NCBI GenBank assembly: GCA_049965615.1
Contig: JBMFWD010000003.1
Span: forward strand, 62,001-126,000
Length of the DNA: 64,000 nucleotides
Source of the DNA: Acidobacterium sp049965615
Lineage (GTDB): Bacteria > Acidobacteriota > Terriglobia > Terriglobales > Acidobacteriaceae
Direction of reading: 5' to 3'
Shown: positions 1 through 8,207 of the stretch, piece after piece
How the letters are laid out: the number at the start of each line of letters is the position of its first letter
Position numbering within the stretch: the first letter of the stretch is position 1
Notes under the pieces: model-generated
Database searches by the model: none
Seen by the model: only the letters and a program-made list of their open reading frames with translations
What the model was told of the DNA's origin: nothing
Made by a program: the position numbers and the translations under genes

Positions 1-834
1 CGCCTCCGGCAGCGGAGCCGAAGCCGCCGCGCCTTTCACGCGCACCACGGTAATTTTGGTAAAACCTTCCTTAAAGCTGGGCGGACGGAGCCGCTCGGCC
101 ATCTTGTGCATGATTTCGTCGTTGACGACGCGTTCGCGGCGGCTGTTGCGCTGCAGGCACACCTCCAGCGGAACGTCGAAAAACACGGCCTGCACTTCAT
201 AGCCGAAGCTCTTCGCCATCTTGATCCACTGGCGGCGTTCATGCGGCGAAAGGTTCGTCGCGTCCACGTAATTCCACGGCATCTTGGCGATGAGGCGCGC
301 GCGGAGAAGCGAACGCAGCGTCGAAAAGACCAGCCCCTGGTAGCGCTGTTCCGTGATGTCGTCAAAAAGAATGGAACGCAGCATGTCGCTCGACAGCGGC
401 TGCACTCCACGACGTTTGAACCAGGTGGTTTTGCCTGATCCGGGCAGTCCAATCGCCAGCACGACATAGCCGCGCGGCCCCTGCGTAGCGCCTGCAGGCG
501 CTGCGGCCTGAACTTCCGGCGGGGGCGTTGACGGGGATTCGGGCTGAGTTTCCACAACGAGTCTGCCGGTTTCCGGAGTCTCTTCGACGTCGGGGGCAGC
601 GTCCGGACGTGCAGTAACGGGCTCTTCTACTTCGGGTTCGTGCGAAGGAGCGAGTGCTGCATCTTCCGGTTTCGCGTGGGAATCCGTTGATTTTGTGCCT
701 TCTTCTAGATAGGAAGGGCTAAGGGGCGCCGGCCCTGAGGACGGCAGCTCCTGTCCGATTTTGCCTGTGGACTCAGAGAGATTCGGTCCACGCTTCGAGC
801 GTCTTCTCATGCGTTCGCGCATCCATTCACGCAT
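1..834 (-). CDS. P-loop kinase-like protein with Pro/Glu-rich N-terminus (3' end outside window)
   Basis: The frame is open from an ATG at 834 to the window edge (278 codons seen), so the C-terminus is missing. Residues 1-20 are very basic. Residues 20-118 are low-complexity and rich in Pro, Glu, Ala and Ser. A P-loop domain follows, with Walker A GLPGSGKTT at 129-137 and, further on, SSDMLR and DATNLSPHER, which resemble the AAA_33/polynucleotide-kinase and zeta-like kinase families. Such domains usually phosphorylate a small molecule or nucleic acid end; the substrate here is unknown. There is no clear ribosome site at 834, and an in-frame ATG at codon 5 is an alternative. The gene is divergent from gap. 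Confidence 0.75.
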   Translation of the reverse strand, partial: MREWMRERMRRRSKRGPNLSESTGKIGQELPSSGPAPLSPSYLEEGTKSTDSHAKPEDAALAPSHEPEVEEPVTARPDAAPDVEETPETGRLVVETQPESPSTPPPEVQAAAPAGATQGPRGYVVLAIGLPGSGKTTWFKRRGVQPLSSDMLRSILFDDITEQRYQGLVFSTLRSLLRARLIAKMPWNYVDATNLSPHERRQWIKMAKSFGYEVQAVFFDVPLEVCLQRNSRRERVVNDEIMHKMAERLRPPSFKEGFTKITVVRVKGAAASAPLPEA

Positions 835-1058
835 AGTCTTTATAGTTGAGGATGTAACACAGTCGGCAGGTCATCGCAAACAGTAGGACCAGACGGCTAA
901 TAAACTGAGTCAAGTTTGGCGCCTTTGCGGTCAGTGACGCCCAACATGAAAATCCACACAATGCTAGCATCAAATATGGTGAACGAAACGGCGTCGCTCG
1001 TCACCGGTTGTCTACTCATAAGCACGCCTCAAGCAACCCATAAGGAGAGAGAATTTCC

Positions 1059-2063
1059 ATGGCAGTGAAGGTTGGAATCAACGGTTTTGGCCGCATCGGC
1101 CGCAATGTTCTGCGCGCATCCCTCGGCAACCCCGACATCGAAGTTGTGGCCGTCAACGACCTGACGAGCCCTGCGACGCTGGCGCACCTGCTCAAGTACG
1201 ACTCGATTCTTGGCAACCTGAAGCATGAAGTCACCGCGACCGAAGATTCGATTTCGATCGACGGCAAGACGCTGAAGGTCTTCGCCGAAAAGGATCCGGC
1301 AAAGCTGCCCTGGGCATCTGTGGGCGCGCAAATCGTGGTTGAGTCGACTGGCCGCTTTACCGACGCCAAAGTGGCCAACAGCCACCTGGGCAGTACGGTG
1401 AAGAAGGTCATCATCTCCGCCCCGGCCACCAACGAAGACCTCACGGTGGTTCTGGGTGTCAACGAAGACAAGTACGACGCGGCGAAGCACAATGTGATTT
1501 CCAATGCTTCCTGCACGACGAACTGCCTGGCGCCGCTCGTGAAGGTGATGCACGAGAACTTTGGACTGGTCACAGGCATCATGACCACCATCCACAGCTA
1601 CACCAACGACCAGGTCATCCTCGACTTTCCGCATAAGGACCTCCGCCGCGCCCGCGCTGCCGCGATCAACATGATCCCCAGCTCCACTGGCGCCGCCAAG
1701 GCCCTCAAGCTCGTGATTCCCGAAATGGCCGGCAGGCTGGACGGTTTTGCCATCCGCGTCCCGACCCCGAACGTTTCCGTAGTGGACCTGACCTTTGTCG
1801 CTGAAAAGCCGGTAAGCGTGGCTACCGTGAACAAGGCCGTCGAAGAAGCCTCCAAAGGCGCGCTCAAGGGTATTCTCGGTTACGAAACCGCTCCGCTGGT
1901 TTCGAGCGACTTCAAGGGCGACCCGCGCTCCTCAATCTTCGATTCGGAGCTGACCAAGGTCCTCGGCCAGTCGGTCAAGGTCATCAGCTGGTACGACAAC
2001 GAGTGGGGTTACTCAAACCGCGTGAAGGACCTCATTCTCTTCCTGGCGAAGAAGGGCCTGTAA
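1059..2063 (+). CDS. gap: Glyceraldehyde-3-phosphate dehydrogenase, type I
   Basis: This is the glycolytic enzyme that oxidises glyceraldehyde-3-phosphate to 1,3-bisphosphoglycerate with NAD(P)+. The protein has 334 residues, the usual length. It shows the N-terminal Rossmann motif INGFGRIGRN, the catalytic SCTTNCLAP with the active Cys at residue 152, and the C-terminal WYDNEWGYSNR. The start is fixed by AAGGAGAG at 1042-1049, nine bases before the ATG. It begins a glycolytic block (gap, ridA-like, pgk, then tpiA) on the plus strand, and a hairpin at 2093-2120 may end part of its transcripts. Confidence 0.98.
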   Translation: MAVKVGINGFGRIGRNVLRASLGNPDIEVVAVNDLTSPATLAHLLKYDSILGNLKHEVTATEDSISIDGKTLKVFAEKDPAKLPWASVGAQIVVESTGRFTDAKVANSHLGSTVKKVIISAPATNEDLTVVLGVNEDKYDAAKHNVISNASCTTNCLAPLVKVMHENFGLVTGIMTTIHSYTNDQVILDFPHKDLRRARAAAINMIPSSTGAAKALKLVIPEMAGRLDGFAIRVPTPNVSVVDLTFVAEKPVSVATVNKAVEEASKGALKGILGYETAPLVSSDFKGDPRSSIFDSELTKVLGQSVKVISWYDNEWGYSNRVKDLILFLAKKGL

Positions 2064-2092
2064 ATCGAGGCCAATTCGCGGTAACGCCATTT

Positions 2093-2120
2093 CCCAGGTC
2101 TGTGGATTCGCAGGCCTGGG
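2093..2120 (+). terminator. Probable terminator after gap
   Basis: A 10-bp stem (CCCAGGTCTG with CAGGCCTGGG, one G-T pair) and an 8-base loop lie 30 bases after the gap stop, followed by ATTTAT. The T tract is weak, so it may attenuate and not fully stop transcription into ridA and pgk. Confidence 0.5.
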
Positions 2121-2196
2121 ATTTATCAACCACTCCCTTTTGCACACTCCTGCAATCCGCCGATCAGAGGCAAACCCGCTCAGAGGCAGACCAACG

Positions 2197-2568
2197 ATGC
2201 GCCAGAACATAGCCGGTACTTCTCCGTATGAGCCCGTCATCGGATTTTCACGGGCAGTTCGAGTCGGTAATACCGTCCTTGTTGCCGGGACCGGCCCGGC
2301 GGGCGCAGATAACGCCAACGTAGCCGCGCAGACGCGGCAGATATTCCAGATTATCCAGACCTCCCTCGAAAAGGCCGGCGCCCGGCTGCAGGATGTAGTC
2401 CGCACGCGCATTTATCTCACCCATGCCGAGGACTGGGAAACGGTAGGTCAGGTTCACGGCGAATTGTTTGGCTCCATTCGGCCAGCCGCCACGATGGTGG
2501 TGGTAGCGAAGCTCTTAAACCCTGCCTGGCGCGTCGAAATAGAAGCCGACGCGATCCTCGATTCCTGA
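2197..2568 (+). CDS. RidA/YjgF-family protein
   Basis: A 123-residue protein of the RidA (YjgF/YER057c/UK114) family, whose best-known members hydrolyse reactive enamine/imine intermediates released by PLP enzymes. Family features seen are the VLVAGTGP strand, the central RTRIYLTH segment and the C-terminal RVEIEADAI, which holds the usual Arg and Glu. The ATG at 2197 gives the normal family length; an upstream in-frame start at 2140 would add 19 unrelated residues. The gene sits between gap and pgk, 27 bases before pgk, so co-transcription with pgk is likely. Its substrate cannot be read from sequence. Confidence 0.85.
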   Translation: MRQNIAGTSPYEPVIGFSRAVRVGNTVLVAGTGPAGADNANVAAQTRQIFQIIQTSLEKAGARLQDVVRTRIYLTHAEDWETVGQVHGELFGSIRPAATMVVVAKLLNPAWRVEIEADAILDS

Positions 2569-2595
2569 CAAAGTCAGTTTACGGAGAAAAATTCC

Positions 2596-3810
2596 ATGTC
2601 GAAACTCTCGATTCGCGATCTCGACCTTGCTCACAAGCACGTCTTCATGCGCGTGGACTTTAACGTGCCGCTCAGCGAAGACGGCCAGGAGATCACCGAT
2701 GACACGCGCATCCGCGAAACCCTGCCCACCATTGAGTACGCGCTGCGTCGCAAGGCCAAGCTGATTCTCGCCTCGCACCTGGGACGCCCAAAAGGCAAAG
2801 TCAATCCGAAGTACAGCCTGCGCCCGGTAGTGGACCGCCTGCGTGTTCTGCTGGATCATCATCTGGGCGAACGAGTGAACGTCGCCTTCTCGCCCGATTG
2901 CGTGGGCGACATCGCGAAGGAAACAGCTTTGCAACTGGAATCCGGGCAGGTACTGCTGCTCGAAAATCTGCGCTTCCATGCCGAAGAAGAGGCCAACGAT
3001 CCTGAATTCGCAAAGAAGCTGGCTTCGCTTTGCGAGATTTACGTCAATGACGCCTTCGGCAGCGCACATCGCGCTCATGCTTCCACTGAAGGCATTACGC
3101 ACTTTGTAAAGCAGTCGGCCGCCGGCCTGCTGATGGAGAAGGAACTCCAGTACATGGGCAAGGCGCTGGAGGCTCCGTCGAAGCCCTTTGTGGCCATCAT
3201 CGGCGGCGCAAAGGTGTCGGACAAGATCAAGGTGATCGACAACCTGCTCAACAAGGTCGATGCGCTGCTGATTGGCGGCGGCATGGCTTACACCTTCCTC
3301 AAGGCGCAGGGCCAGGAAGTAGGAAAGTCACTGGTGGAAGCCGATAAACTGGACATCGCCAGGGCAGCGCTCGACAAGGCAAAGGCCAGGGGTGTGCGCT
3401 TCCTGCTGCCGGTAGATCACATTCTGGCAGACAAGTTTGCCCCCGACGCCAACACCAGGGTGTTTGCAGGCACAGGAGCCTTCCCTGCCGAGTGGATGGG
3501 CCTGGACATCGGTCCCAAGTCGATTGAGCTTTTCTCGAAAGAGATTGCCGAAGCGGCCACCATTGTTTGGAACGGGCCGATGGGCGTCTTTGAGATGCCG
3601 GCATTCGCCAGGGGCACCACTGCTGTAGCCAACGCGGTGGCAGCCAATGAGGGTGCTATCTCGATCATCGGCGGCGGCGACTCGGTTGCGGCGGTAAAGC
3701 AGACCGGCGTGGCGGACAAGATCAAGCACATTTCCACGGGAGGCGGCGCAAGCCTCGAATTCCTGGAAGGAAAGAAACTGCCCGGCGTCGAAGCGCTGAC
3801 GAACAAGTGA
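2596..3810 (+). CDS. pgk: Phosphoglycerate kinase
   Basis: Transfers phosphate from 1,3-bisphosphoglycerate to ADP in glycolysis. It has 404 residues, slightly longer than the typical 390-400. Seen are VDFNVPL at 20-26, the substrate-binding SHLGRPKG at 60-67, EPSKPFVAIIGGAKVSDK-like hinge sequence in the middle and GGGDS (about 359-363) at the nucleotide-binding C-terminal domain. The ATG follows ACGGAG by about ten bases. A strong hairpin terminator follows the stop, which separates pgk from tpiA. Confidence 0.98.
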   Translation: MSKLSIRDLDLAHKHVFMRVDFNVPLSEDGQEITDDTRIRETLPTIEYALRRKAKLILASHLGRPKGKVNPKYSLRPVVDRLRVLLDHHLGERVNVAFSPDCVGDIAKETALQLESGQVLLLENLRFHAEEEANDPEFAKKLASLCEIYVNDAFGSAHRAHASTEGITHFVKQSAAGLLMEKELQYMGKALEAPSKPFVAIIGGAKVSDKIKVIDNLLNKVDALLIGGGMAYTFLKAQGQEVGKSLVEADKLDIARAALDKAKARGVRFLLPVDHILADKFAPDANTRVFAGTGAFPAEWMGLDIGPKSIELFSKEIAEAATIVWNGPMGVFEMPAFARGTTAVANAVAANEGAISIIGGGDSVAAVKQTGVADKIKHISTGGGASLEFLEGKKLPGVEALTNK

Positions 3811-3821
3811 ACCAATCGCGA

Positions 3822-3856
3822 AAAAGGCCCGATTCGTCGAATGAGTCGGGCCTTTT
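3822..3856. terminator. Bidirectional terminator between pgk and the toxin-antitoxin pair
   Basis: An 11-bp perfect stem (AAAAGGCCCGA with TCGGGCCTTTT) has a 13-base loop. Runs of A on the left arm and T on the right arm let it serve pgk on the plus strand and the convergent antitoxin gene on the minus strand. Confidence 0.88.
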
Positions 3857-3877
3857 CCGGTTTCACGGATGCTTGGC

Positions 3878-4153
3878 TCAAGCACGCTTTCGCTTGCGCT
3901 CCTGTTCGATGCGATCGGCGAGATACATCTTCAAAAGCGATTGATACGGAACGTCGCGCTTGTGGGCGAGCACCTTGAGGTCCTCCACCATCGACACCGG
4001 CAGGCGGATGGAGATGGTGCGGAGCGTCGGCTTCAGATTTGGGAGCCGCGTGCGCTCGGCCTTCGACCAATCCACGTATTCCGTGGAATCGGCCCTGGAC
4101 CAGAAATCGGACTCTTCTTCTTCGCTGCGAAACTCAGGGATTTTTTTCTTCAT
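3878..4153 (-). CDS. CopG/BrnA-type antitoxin of a BrnT module
   Basis: A 91-residue basic protein, second gene of a toxin-antitoxin pair. The N-terminal part (FRSEEEESDFW, residues about 8-18) matches the start typical of COG5304/PF12441-type CopG antitoxins. The C-terminal half (TISIRLPVSMVEDLKVLA) has the ribbon-helix-helix pattern used to bind DNA. It should neutralise the BrnT-like toxin encoded just upstream and repress the shared promoter. The ATG at 4153 overlaps the toxin gene by 20 bases; a GTG at 4162 is also in frame. The C-terminus is Lys/Arg-rich. Confidence 0.8.
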   Translation of the reverse strand: MKKKIPEFRSEEEESDFWSRADSTEYVDWSKAERTRLPNLKPTLRTISIRLPVSMVEDLKVLAHKRDVPYQSLLKMYLADRIEQERKRKRA

Positions 4154-4460
4154 AGCGCGCACAGAACTCGCTTTCTCGCCGTGTCTGGTCTCTCACTGAG
4201 ATCACTCGGATAAGGTTGCGGCGTACGGTAAAGGCTGCGAACAGCTTGCGGCCTGTTGACGTCTGGCCCAGTGCCCAATAACGCTTTTCCCGCCTTGATT
4301 TCTGCTCATCGCTGCGAACGATCAGCGGGTCGTTGAAAAAGATATCTTCCGCCTCTTCCGGCGTTACCTGGTGGCGGTCCCGGTTCTTTCGCATGTTTGC
4401 GTCATCCCAGTTGAAACCGGTACAACTTTCGAGCGGATCTTTAGACCGGCGGGCGCTCAC
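4134..4460 (-). CDS. brnT: BrnT-family toxin (predicted ribonuclease)
   Basis: About 108 residues, with family hallmarks FNWDDANMRKNRDRHQVTPE near the N-terminus, then EAEDIFFNDP, RYWALGQT, and the C-terminal RVISVRDQTRRE. BrnT toxins are RelE-fold ribonucleases that block translation; they are encoded before their antitoxin, as here. No ATG is available before the core domain. GTG at 4460 or TTG at 4466 must be used, and no Shine-Dalgarno site is obvious, which suggests weak expression. The pair lies on the opposite strand between pgk and tpiA, which looks like an insertion into a glycolytic gene block. Confidence 0.82.
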   Translation of the reverse strand: MSARRSKDPLESCTGFNWDDANMRKNRDRHQVTPEEAEDIFFNDPLIVRSDEQKSRREKRYWALGQTSTGRKLFAAFTVRRNLIRVISVRDQTRRESEFCARYEEKNP

Positions 4461-4468
4461 GAGCAATA

Positions 4469-4483
4469 TATATCACACATATA
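4469..4483 (-). promoter_or_regulatory. Candidate toxin-antitoxin operator
   Basis: A perfect 5-5-5 inverted repeat (TATAT, CACAC, ATATA) lies directly upstream of the brnT start in an AT-rich patch that could also supply a -10 box. Ribbon-helix-helix antitoxins usually bind such repeats to repress their own operon. The assignment is an inference from position and symmetry. Confidence 0.4.
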
Positions 4484-4547
4484 CAGGAAAGATTCGACCA
4501 GAACTCGGCGATTCGCCGCCGAGCCGCTAAAATTAAGGTGAGGAAAA

Positions 4548-5306
4548 TTGATAGACATGCGCAAACCACTGATTGCAGCGAACTGGAAGATGTATAAGAC
4601 TCCCGCCCAGGCGAAGGAGTTTGTTGCCACATTTTTGCCTCTCGTGACCGGGCACAGCCGCGATGAGATTGTGCTTTGCCCTTCCGCCACCTCGCTTTAC
4701 GCCGTGGTGGAAGCGGTTGCCGGCAGCAACGTTGCCATAGGCGGGCAGAACATCCACACCGCCGATGAAGGCGCGTTCACCGGCGAAACTTCGGCCGTGA
4801 TGCTGGTGGCGCTCGGCGTAACCCACATCATCATCGGGCACTCGGAACGGCGCCAGTACTTCGGCGAGACCGACGAGCTGGTAAACCAGAAGACACACCA
4901 GGCGCTCAAGCACGGCCTCAAGCCGATTGTGTGCGTGGGCGAGCTGCTGGCCGAGCGCGAGGGCGGCAAAACACAGGAAGTGCTGCTACGCCAGACCGAG
5001 ATCGCCTTCAAGGGCATTACATCCGAACAGGCAGCCAACATCGTGATTGCCTACGAGCCGGTGTGGGCGATTGGCACGGGCAAGACGGCGACACCCGAAA
5101 TGGCTGCAGAAGCCCACCTGACCATCCGCACCGAAGTAGCCCGCCTGCTGGGCCGCGCAGTCGCGGATAGCATGCGGATTCTCTACGGCGGCAGCGTGAA
5201 GCCGGACAACGCCCCTGCCCTGCTCAACCAGCCCGAGATTGACGGCGCACTGGTGGGCGGAGCGAGCCTCGACGCGGTGTCGTTCTCAAAGATCGTGAAG
5301 TACTAA
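4548..5306 (+). CDS. tpiA: Triosephosphate isomerase
   Basis: Interconverts dihydroxyacetone phosphate and glyceraldehyde-3-phosphate. It is 252 residues with family motifs AANWKMYK near residue 10, IGHSERRQYFGE (catalytic His) and AYEPVWAIGTGK (catalytic Glu), then LYGGSVKPDN for phosphate binding. Two starts are possible: TTG at 4548, four bases after AAGGTGAGG, or ATG at 4557, thirteen bases after it. Spacing favours TTG, while homology (most family members begin MRKP) favours ATG. The gene is divergent from brnT and ends in a strong terminator. Confidence 0.97.
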   Translation: MIDMRKPLIAANWKMYKTPAQAKEFVATFLPLVTGHSRDEIVLCPSATSLYAVVEAVAGSNVAIGGQNIHTADEGAFTGETSAVMLVALGVTHIIIGHSERRQYFGETDELVNQKTHQALKHGLKPIVCVGELLAEREGGKTQEVLLRQTEIAFKGITSEQAANIVIAYEPVWAIGTGKTATPEMAAEAHLTIRTEVARLLGRAVADSMRILYGGSVKPDNAPALLNQPEIDGALVGGASLDAVSFSKIVKY

Positions 5307-5326
5307 CTGGGTTACATGCACAACCG

Positions 5327-5360
5327 AAGCGGGCTGCCGGAATGGCGGCCCGCTTTGTTT
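5327..5360 (+). terminator. Terminator of tpiA
   Basis: A 12-bp stem with one G-T pair (AAGCGGGCTGCC with GGCGGCCCGCTT) and a 5-base loop is followed by TGTTT. It starts about 20 bases after the tpiA stop. Confidence 0.85.
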
Positions 5361-5376
5361 GGGATAGGCTGAGAGC

Positions 5377-5832
5377 ATGCGCATTGGAGTCATCAGCGAC
5401 ACGCACGGGCTGCTGCGGCCAGAGGCGATCGACGCGCTGGCGGGCGTGGAGCACATTCTGCACGCGGGTGATGTGGGCGGCATCGAGATTCTGGAACGGC
5501 TGCGTGCGATTGCACCCGTGACGGCGATTCGCGGCAACGTGGACGGGGTTGGCCCCTGTGCTGCGTTGCCGGAAACAGAAGTGATTGAGCTGGGTGGGGT
5601 GTTTTTCTGCCTGCTGCACGATCTGCAGGCGCTGGATCTGGACCCGGTAGCGGCAGGCATGGCGGCAGTGATCTACGGACATTCGCATCAGCCGAAAATG
5701 GAAGAGCGCAAAGGCGTGCTCTACTTCAATCCCGGAAGCGCAGGGCCGAGGCGGTTTTCCCTGCCGGTTTCGCTTGGTTTTCTCGATATTGCCGATGGAA
5801 AAGTTACAGCAACACTGAAACAGTTGCTGTAA
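5377..5832 (+). CDS. YfcE/MJ0936-type metallophosphoesterase
   Basis: A compact 151-residue calcineurin-like phosphoesterase. Metal-binding motifs are in the expected order: SDTHG (about 8-12), HAGDVGG (about 30-36), GNVDG (about 58-62) and YGHSHQP (about 106-112). Family members hydrolyse phosphodiesters in vitro with two metal ions; the natural substrate is usually unknown. The ATG at 5377 lies 16 bases after the tpiA terminator, so it probably has its own promoter or depends on readthrough. It converges on the permease gene on the minus strand. Confidence 0.85.
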   Translation: MRIGVISDTHGLLRPEAIDALAGVEHILHAGDVGGIEILERLRAIAPVTAIRGNVDGVGPCAALPETEVIELGGVFFCLLHDLQALDLDPVAAGMAAVIYGHSHQPKMEERKGVLYFNPGSAGPRRFSLPVSLGFLDIADGKVTATLKQLL

Positions 5833-5861
5833 TTGCACCGAAGGGTTGCATGTCTGGAGAG

Positions 5862-6788
5862 CTAGTCCCGCATGCGCGGATTGATCACCAAATACAACAC
5901 ATCCGTCGCCAGGTTCACCAACACATACGTCAACCCTACGGCGAGGATGCAGCCCTGCAGCAGCGGATAGTCTCGGTTTTCGATGGCCGTGACAGTGAGC
6001 CGTCCAATGCCAGGCCAGCTGAAAATCTTTTCCGTCACGATGGCCCCTGCGAGCAGCGCGCCAAATTGCAATCCAATGAGCGTAATCACGGGAATCATGG
6101 CATTGCGCAGCGCATGCACATAGACGACGCGGCGCTCGCTGAGCCCCTTGGCGCGTGCGGTGCGGATGTAGTCCTGATTAAGCTCTTCGAGCATGGCGGT
6201 ACGCACCATGCGAGTAAGCACCGCAGCGAGCGCAGCGCCCATGGTGACGGCGGGCAGCACCAGATGAGCAAGTCCGCCGGCTCCGCTTACCGGCAGCCAG
6301 CCGAGCTTGATGGAAACCAGCAGAATGAGGATCGGGCCAAGGGCGAAGTTGGGGAACGATAGCCCGAGCAGACTGACGACGCCCACCGTGTGATCGCGCC
6401 ACTGGCCGCGATGCAGCGCGCCGATGATACCCGCAGGAATGGAGATCAACAAGGCGATAAACAGCGCGGCGATGGTCAGCTCCGCCGTGTAGGGGTAGCG
6501 TTCCAGCACAAGGCTGGTAACGCCCTGTCCCATGCGCAGGGACATGCCAAGATTGCCGTGCAGCACGCCCCACCAGTAGTGCATGTACTGGACGTGCAGG
6601 GGCAGATCGAGCCCATAGGCGTGGCGCAGTGCGGCAATGTCGCCGGGACGCGCGCCCTGTCCGAGCATCACCTCCACAGGGTCGCCGGGGACGAGGTGAA
6701 TGAGGAAGAAAACAATGGAAACCACCAGCCAGACAACCGGCAGCGTATAGAGCAGGCGAAAGCCCAGCGAGCGCAATACCCTCTTCAT
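5862..6788 (-). CDS. ABC transporter permease, DppB/OppB family (orphan)
   Basis: A 308-residue inner-membrane permease of the peptide/nickel/oligopeptide class. About six membrane helices are visible, with the first at residues 10-31. The following sequence PGDPVEVMLG and the cytoplasmic EAA loop (ARAKGLSERRVVYVHALRNAMIPVI) are diagnostic. It overlaps the preceding corC-like gene by ATGA, so it is translationally coupled. No partner permease, ATPase or binding protein lies beside it. The only matching binding protein in the window is at 58.75 kb, on the other strand. Confidence 0.88.
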   Translation of the reverse strand: MKRVLRSLGFRLLYTLPVVWLVVSIVFFLIHLVPGDPVEVMLGQGARPGDIAALRHAYGLDLPLHVQYMHYWWGVLHGNLGMSLRMGQGVTSLVLERYPYTAELTIAALFIALLISIPAGIIGALHRGQWRDHTVGVVSLLGLSFPNFALGPILILLVSIKLGWLPVSGAGGLAHLVLPAVTMGAALAAVLTRMVRTAMLEELNQDYIRTARAKGLSERRVVYVHALRNAMIPVITLIGLQFGALLAGAIVTEKIFSWPGIGRLTVTAIENRDYPLLQGCILAVGLTYVLVNLATDVLYLVINPRMRD

Positions 6789-8158
6789 GCTTCCGCCGTA
6801 TCCTCCTCATCGGCCGTGCGCGCGGGGGGCGCTACTTCGACGCGAACTTTGCTGATGCGATTGCCCGTCATCTCCGCAACGGTGAGCTTGCGGCCACCGT
6901 AGAGAAAGCTTTCGCCGGGCTCGGGAATTTTGCCGAGTTGAGTCAGCATAAATCCTGCCAGGGTTTCCACGCCGCCTTCGCGGGGCAGGGCCCATTGCAT
7001 CTGGGTTTCCAGGTCGCGGAGAGTTACGCTGCCATCCAGCACCATCTCCCCGCCGCGAACGAGCAGGGGTTGCGGCACCACGTCGAATTCGTCTTCCACT
7101 TCGCCGATGAGTTGCTCGATGGCATCTTCGACGGTGACCAGGCCGGCAGTCGAGCCGTATTCATCCACCACAATGGCAAGATGGCGGCGGCGCCGCTGAA
7201 ACTCGCGGAGAAGATCCAGAACAGGCTTGGTTTCGGGCACCACCAGAACCTCCCGCATTACCTGGCGCAGATTCATACCACTGAAGGGCTCGGCGGAAAA
7301 TCGCGTCTGCGCCGTCGCGCGGAAGTGCATGAGGCGGGCAATGTCCTTGGCGTTCACTTCGCCAACAATGAAGTCCTTGCCGCGATCGGGGTCGTAAACC
7401 GGCACGCGGGAATGCATTTCTGCAACAATACGCGCGCTGGCCTGCTCGATGGGCATGTCCACAGGCAGCGAGAAGATGCGCTGGCGCGGAGTCATGATTT
7501 CGCGCGTAAGGATATCATCGAGTTCCAGCGAGCGATGAACCAGTATCTCTTCGAACTCCGGCAGCACGCCGATGCGGCGCGCGGCGGTGGCCATCAGCTT
7601 GAGCTCTTCAGCAGAGTGAATGCCGCCCTGGTGGGCGATGGGCGCACCGAAGAATCTGAGCATCAACCCGGCTGAGGTATTCATGAAGCGGACGATGGGG
7701 CGCGTGAGCTGGATGAATGCGTCCATCGGCCCGGCGATAGCCATTACCATCTGGTCTGTACGGTGGAGGGCCAGAGCCTTGGGGACCAGCTCACCAACCA
7801 GCACCTGGAAATAAGTGATGCCCGCGAAGGCGAGGGCAAGCGCGGCGATGTGGCCGTAAATCTGCGCGTCCGGAAGCCAGACAAACCAGCGGTCGAGGAT
7901 GCTGGCGACAAAGGGTTCGCCGATCCAGCCAAGAGCCAGGCTGCACAGCGTGACGCCCAGCTGCACGGCGGGGAGAAAGTCTCCGAGATTCTCCTGCAAT
8001 CGGCGCACGGTCAATGCGCGGGCGTCGCCGGACTGGATGAGCTGCTCGACGCGCGTGGCCCGCACGCTCACCAGGGCCAGTTCCGCGGCAACAAAGAAGC
8101 CGTTGGCCAGAATGAGCATGACGATGGCAACGCCATGAAAGAGCAGAAATTCCGACAT
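6785..8158 (-). CDS. CNNM/CorC/HlyC-type membrane protein with CBS domains
   Basis: A 457-residue protein with an N-terminal DUF21/CNNM membrane domain (helices within about 1-150), a pair of CBS domains (about 210-330) and a C-terminal CorC_HlyC domain (about 360-435). Recognisable segments are ANGFFVAAELALVSVR, TPRQRIFSLP, VDEYGSTAGLVTVEDAIEQLIGEVEDEFD and MLTQLGKIPEPGE. Homologues act in magnesium/cobalt efflux or ion homeostasis; older databases call them hemolysins. It lies in a minus-strand series after the small membrane protein gene and is coupled to the downstream permease. Confidence 0.9.
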   Translation of the reverse strand: MSEFLLFHGVAIVMLILANGFFVAAELALVSVRATRVEQLIQSGDARALTVRRLQENLGDFLPAVQLGVTLCSLALGWIGEPFVASILDRWFVWLPDAQIYGHIAALALAFAGITYFQVLVGELVPKALALHRTDQMVMAIAGPMDAFIQLTRPIVRFMNTSAGLMLRFFGAPIAHQGGIHSAEELKLMATAARRIGVLPEFEEILVHRSLELDDILTREIMTPRQRIFSLPVDMPIEQASARIVAEMHSRVPVYDPDRGKDFIVGEVNAKDIARLMHFRATAQTRFSAEPFSGMNLRQVMREVLVVPETKPVLDLLREFQRRRRHLAIVVDEYGSTAGLVTVEDAIEQLIGEVEDEFDVVPQPLLVRGGEMVLDGSVTLRDLETQMQWALPREGGVETLAGFMLTQLGKIPEPGESFLYGGRKLTVAEMTGNRISKVRVEVAPPARTADEEDTAEA

Positions 8159-8207
8159 TGATTTCGAGTCTAGAGCATCTCTTCCGGTCCTGTAGAGTGA
8201 CCAGTTG

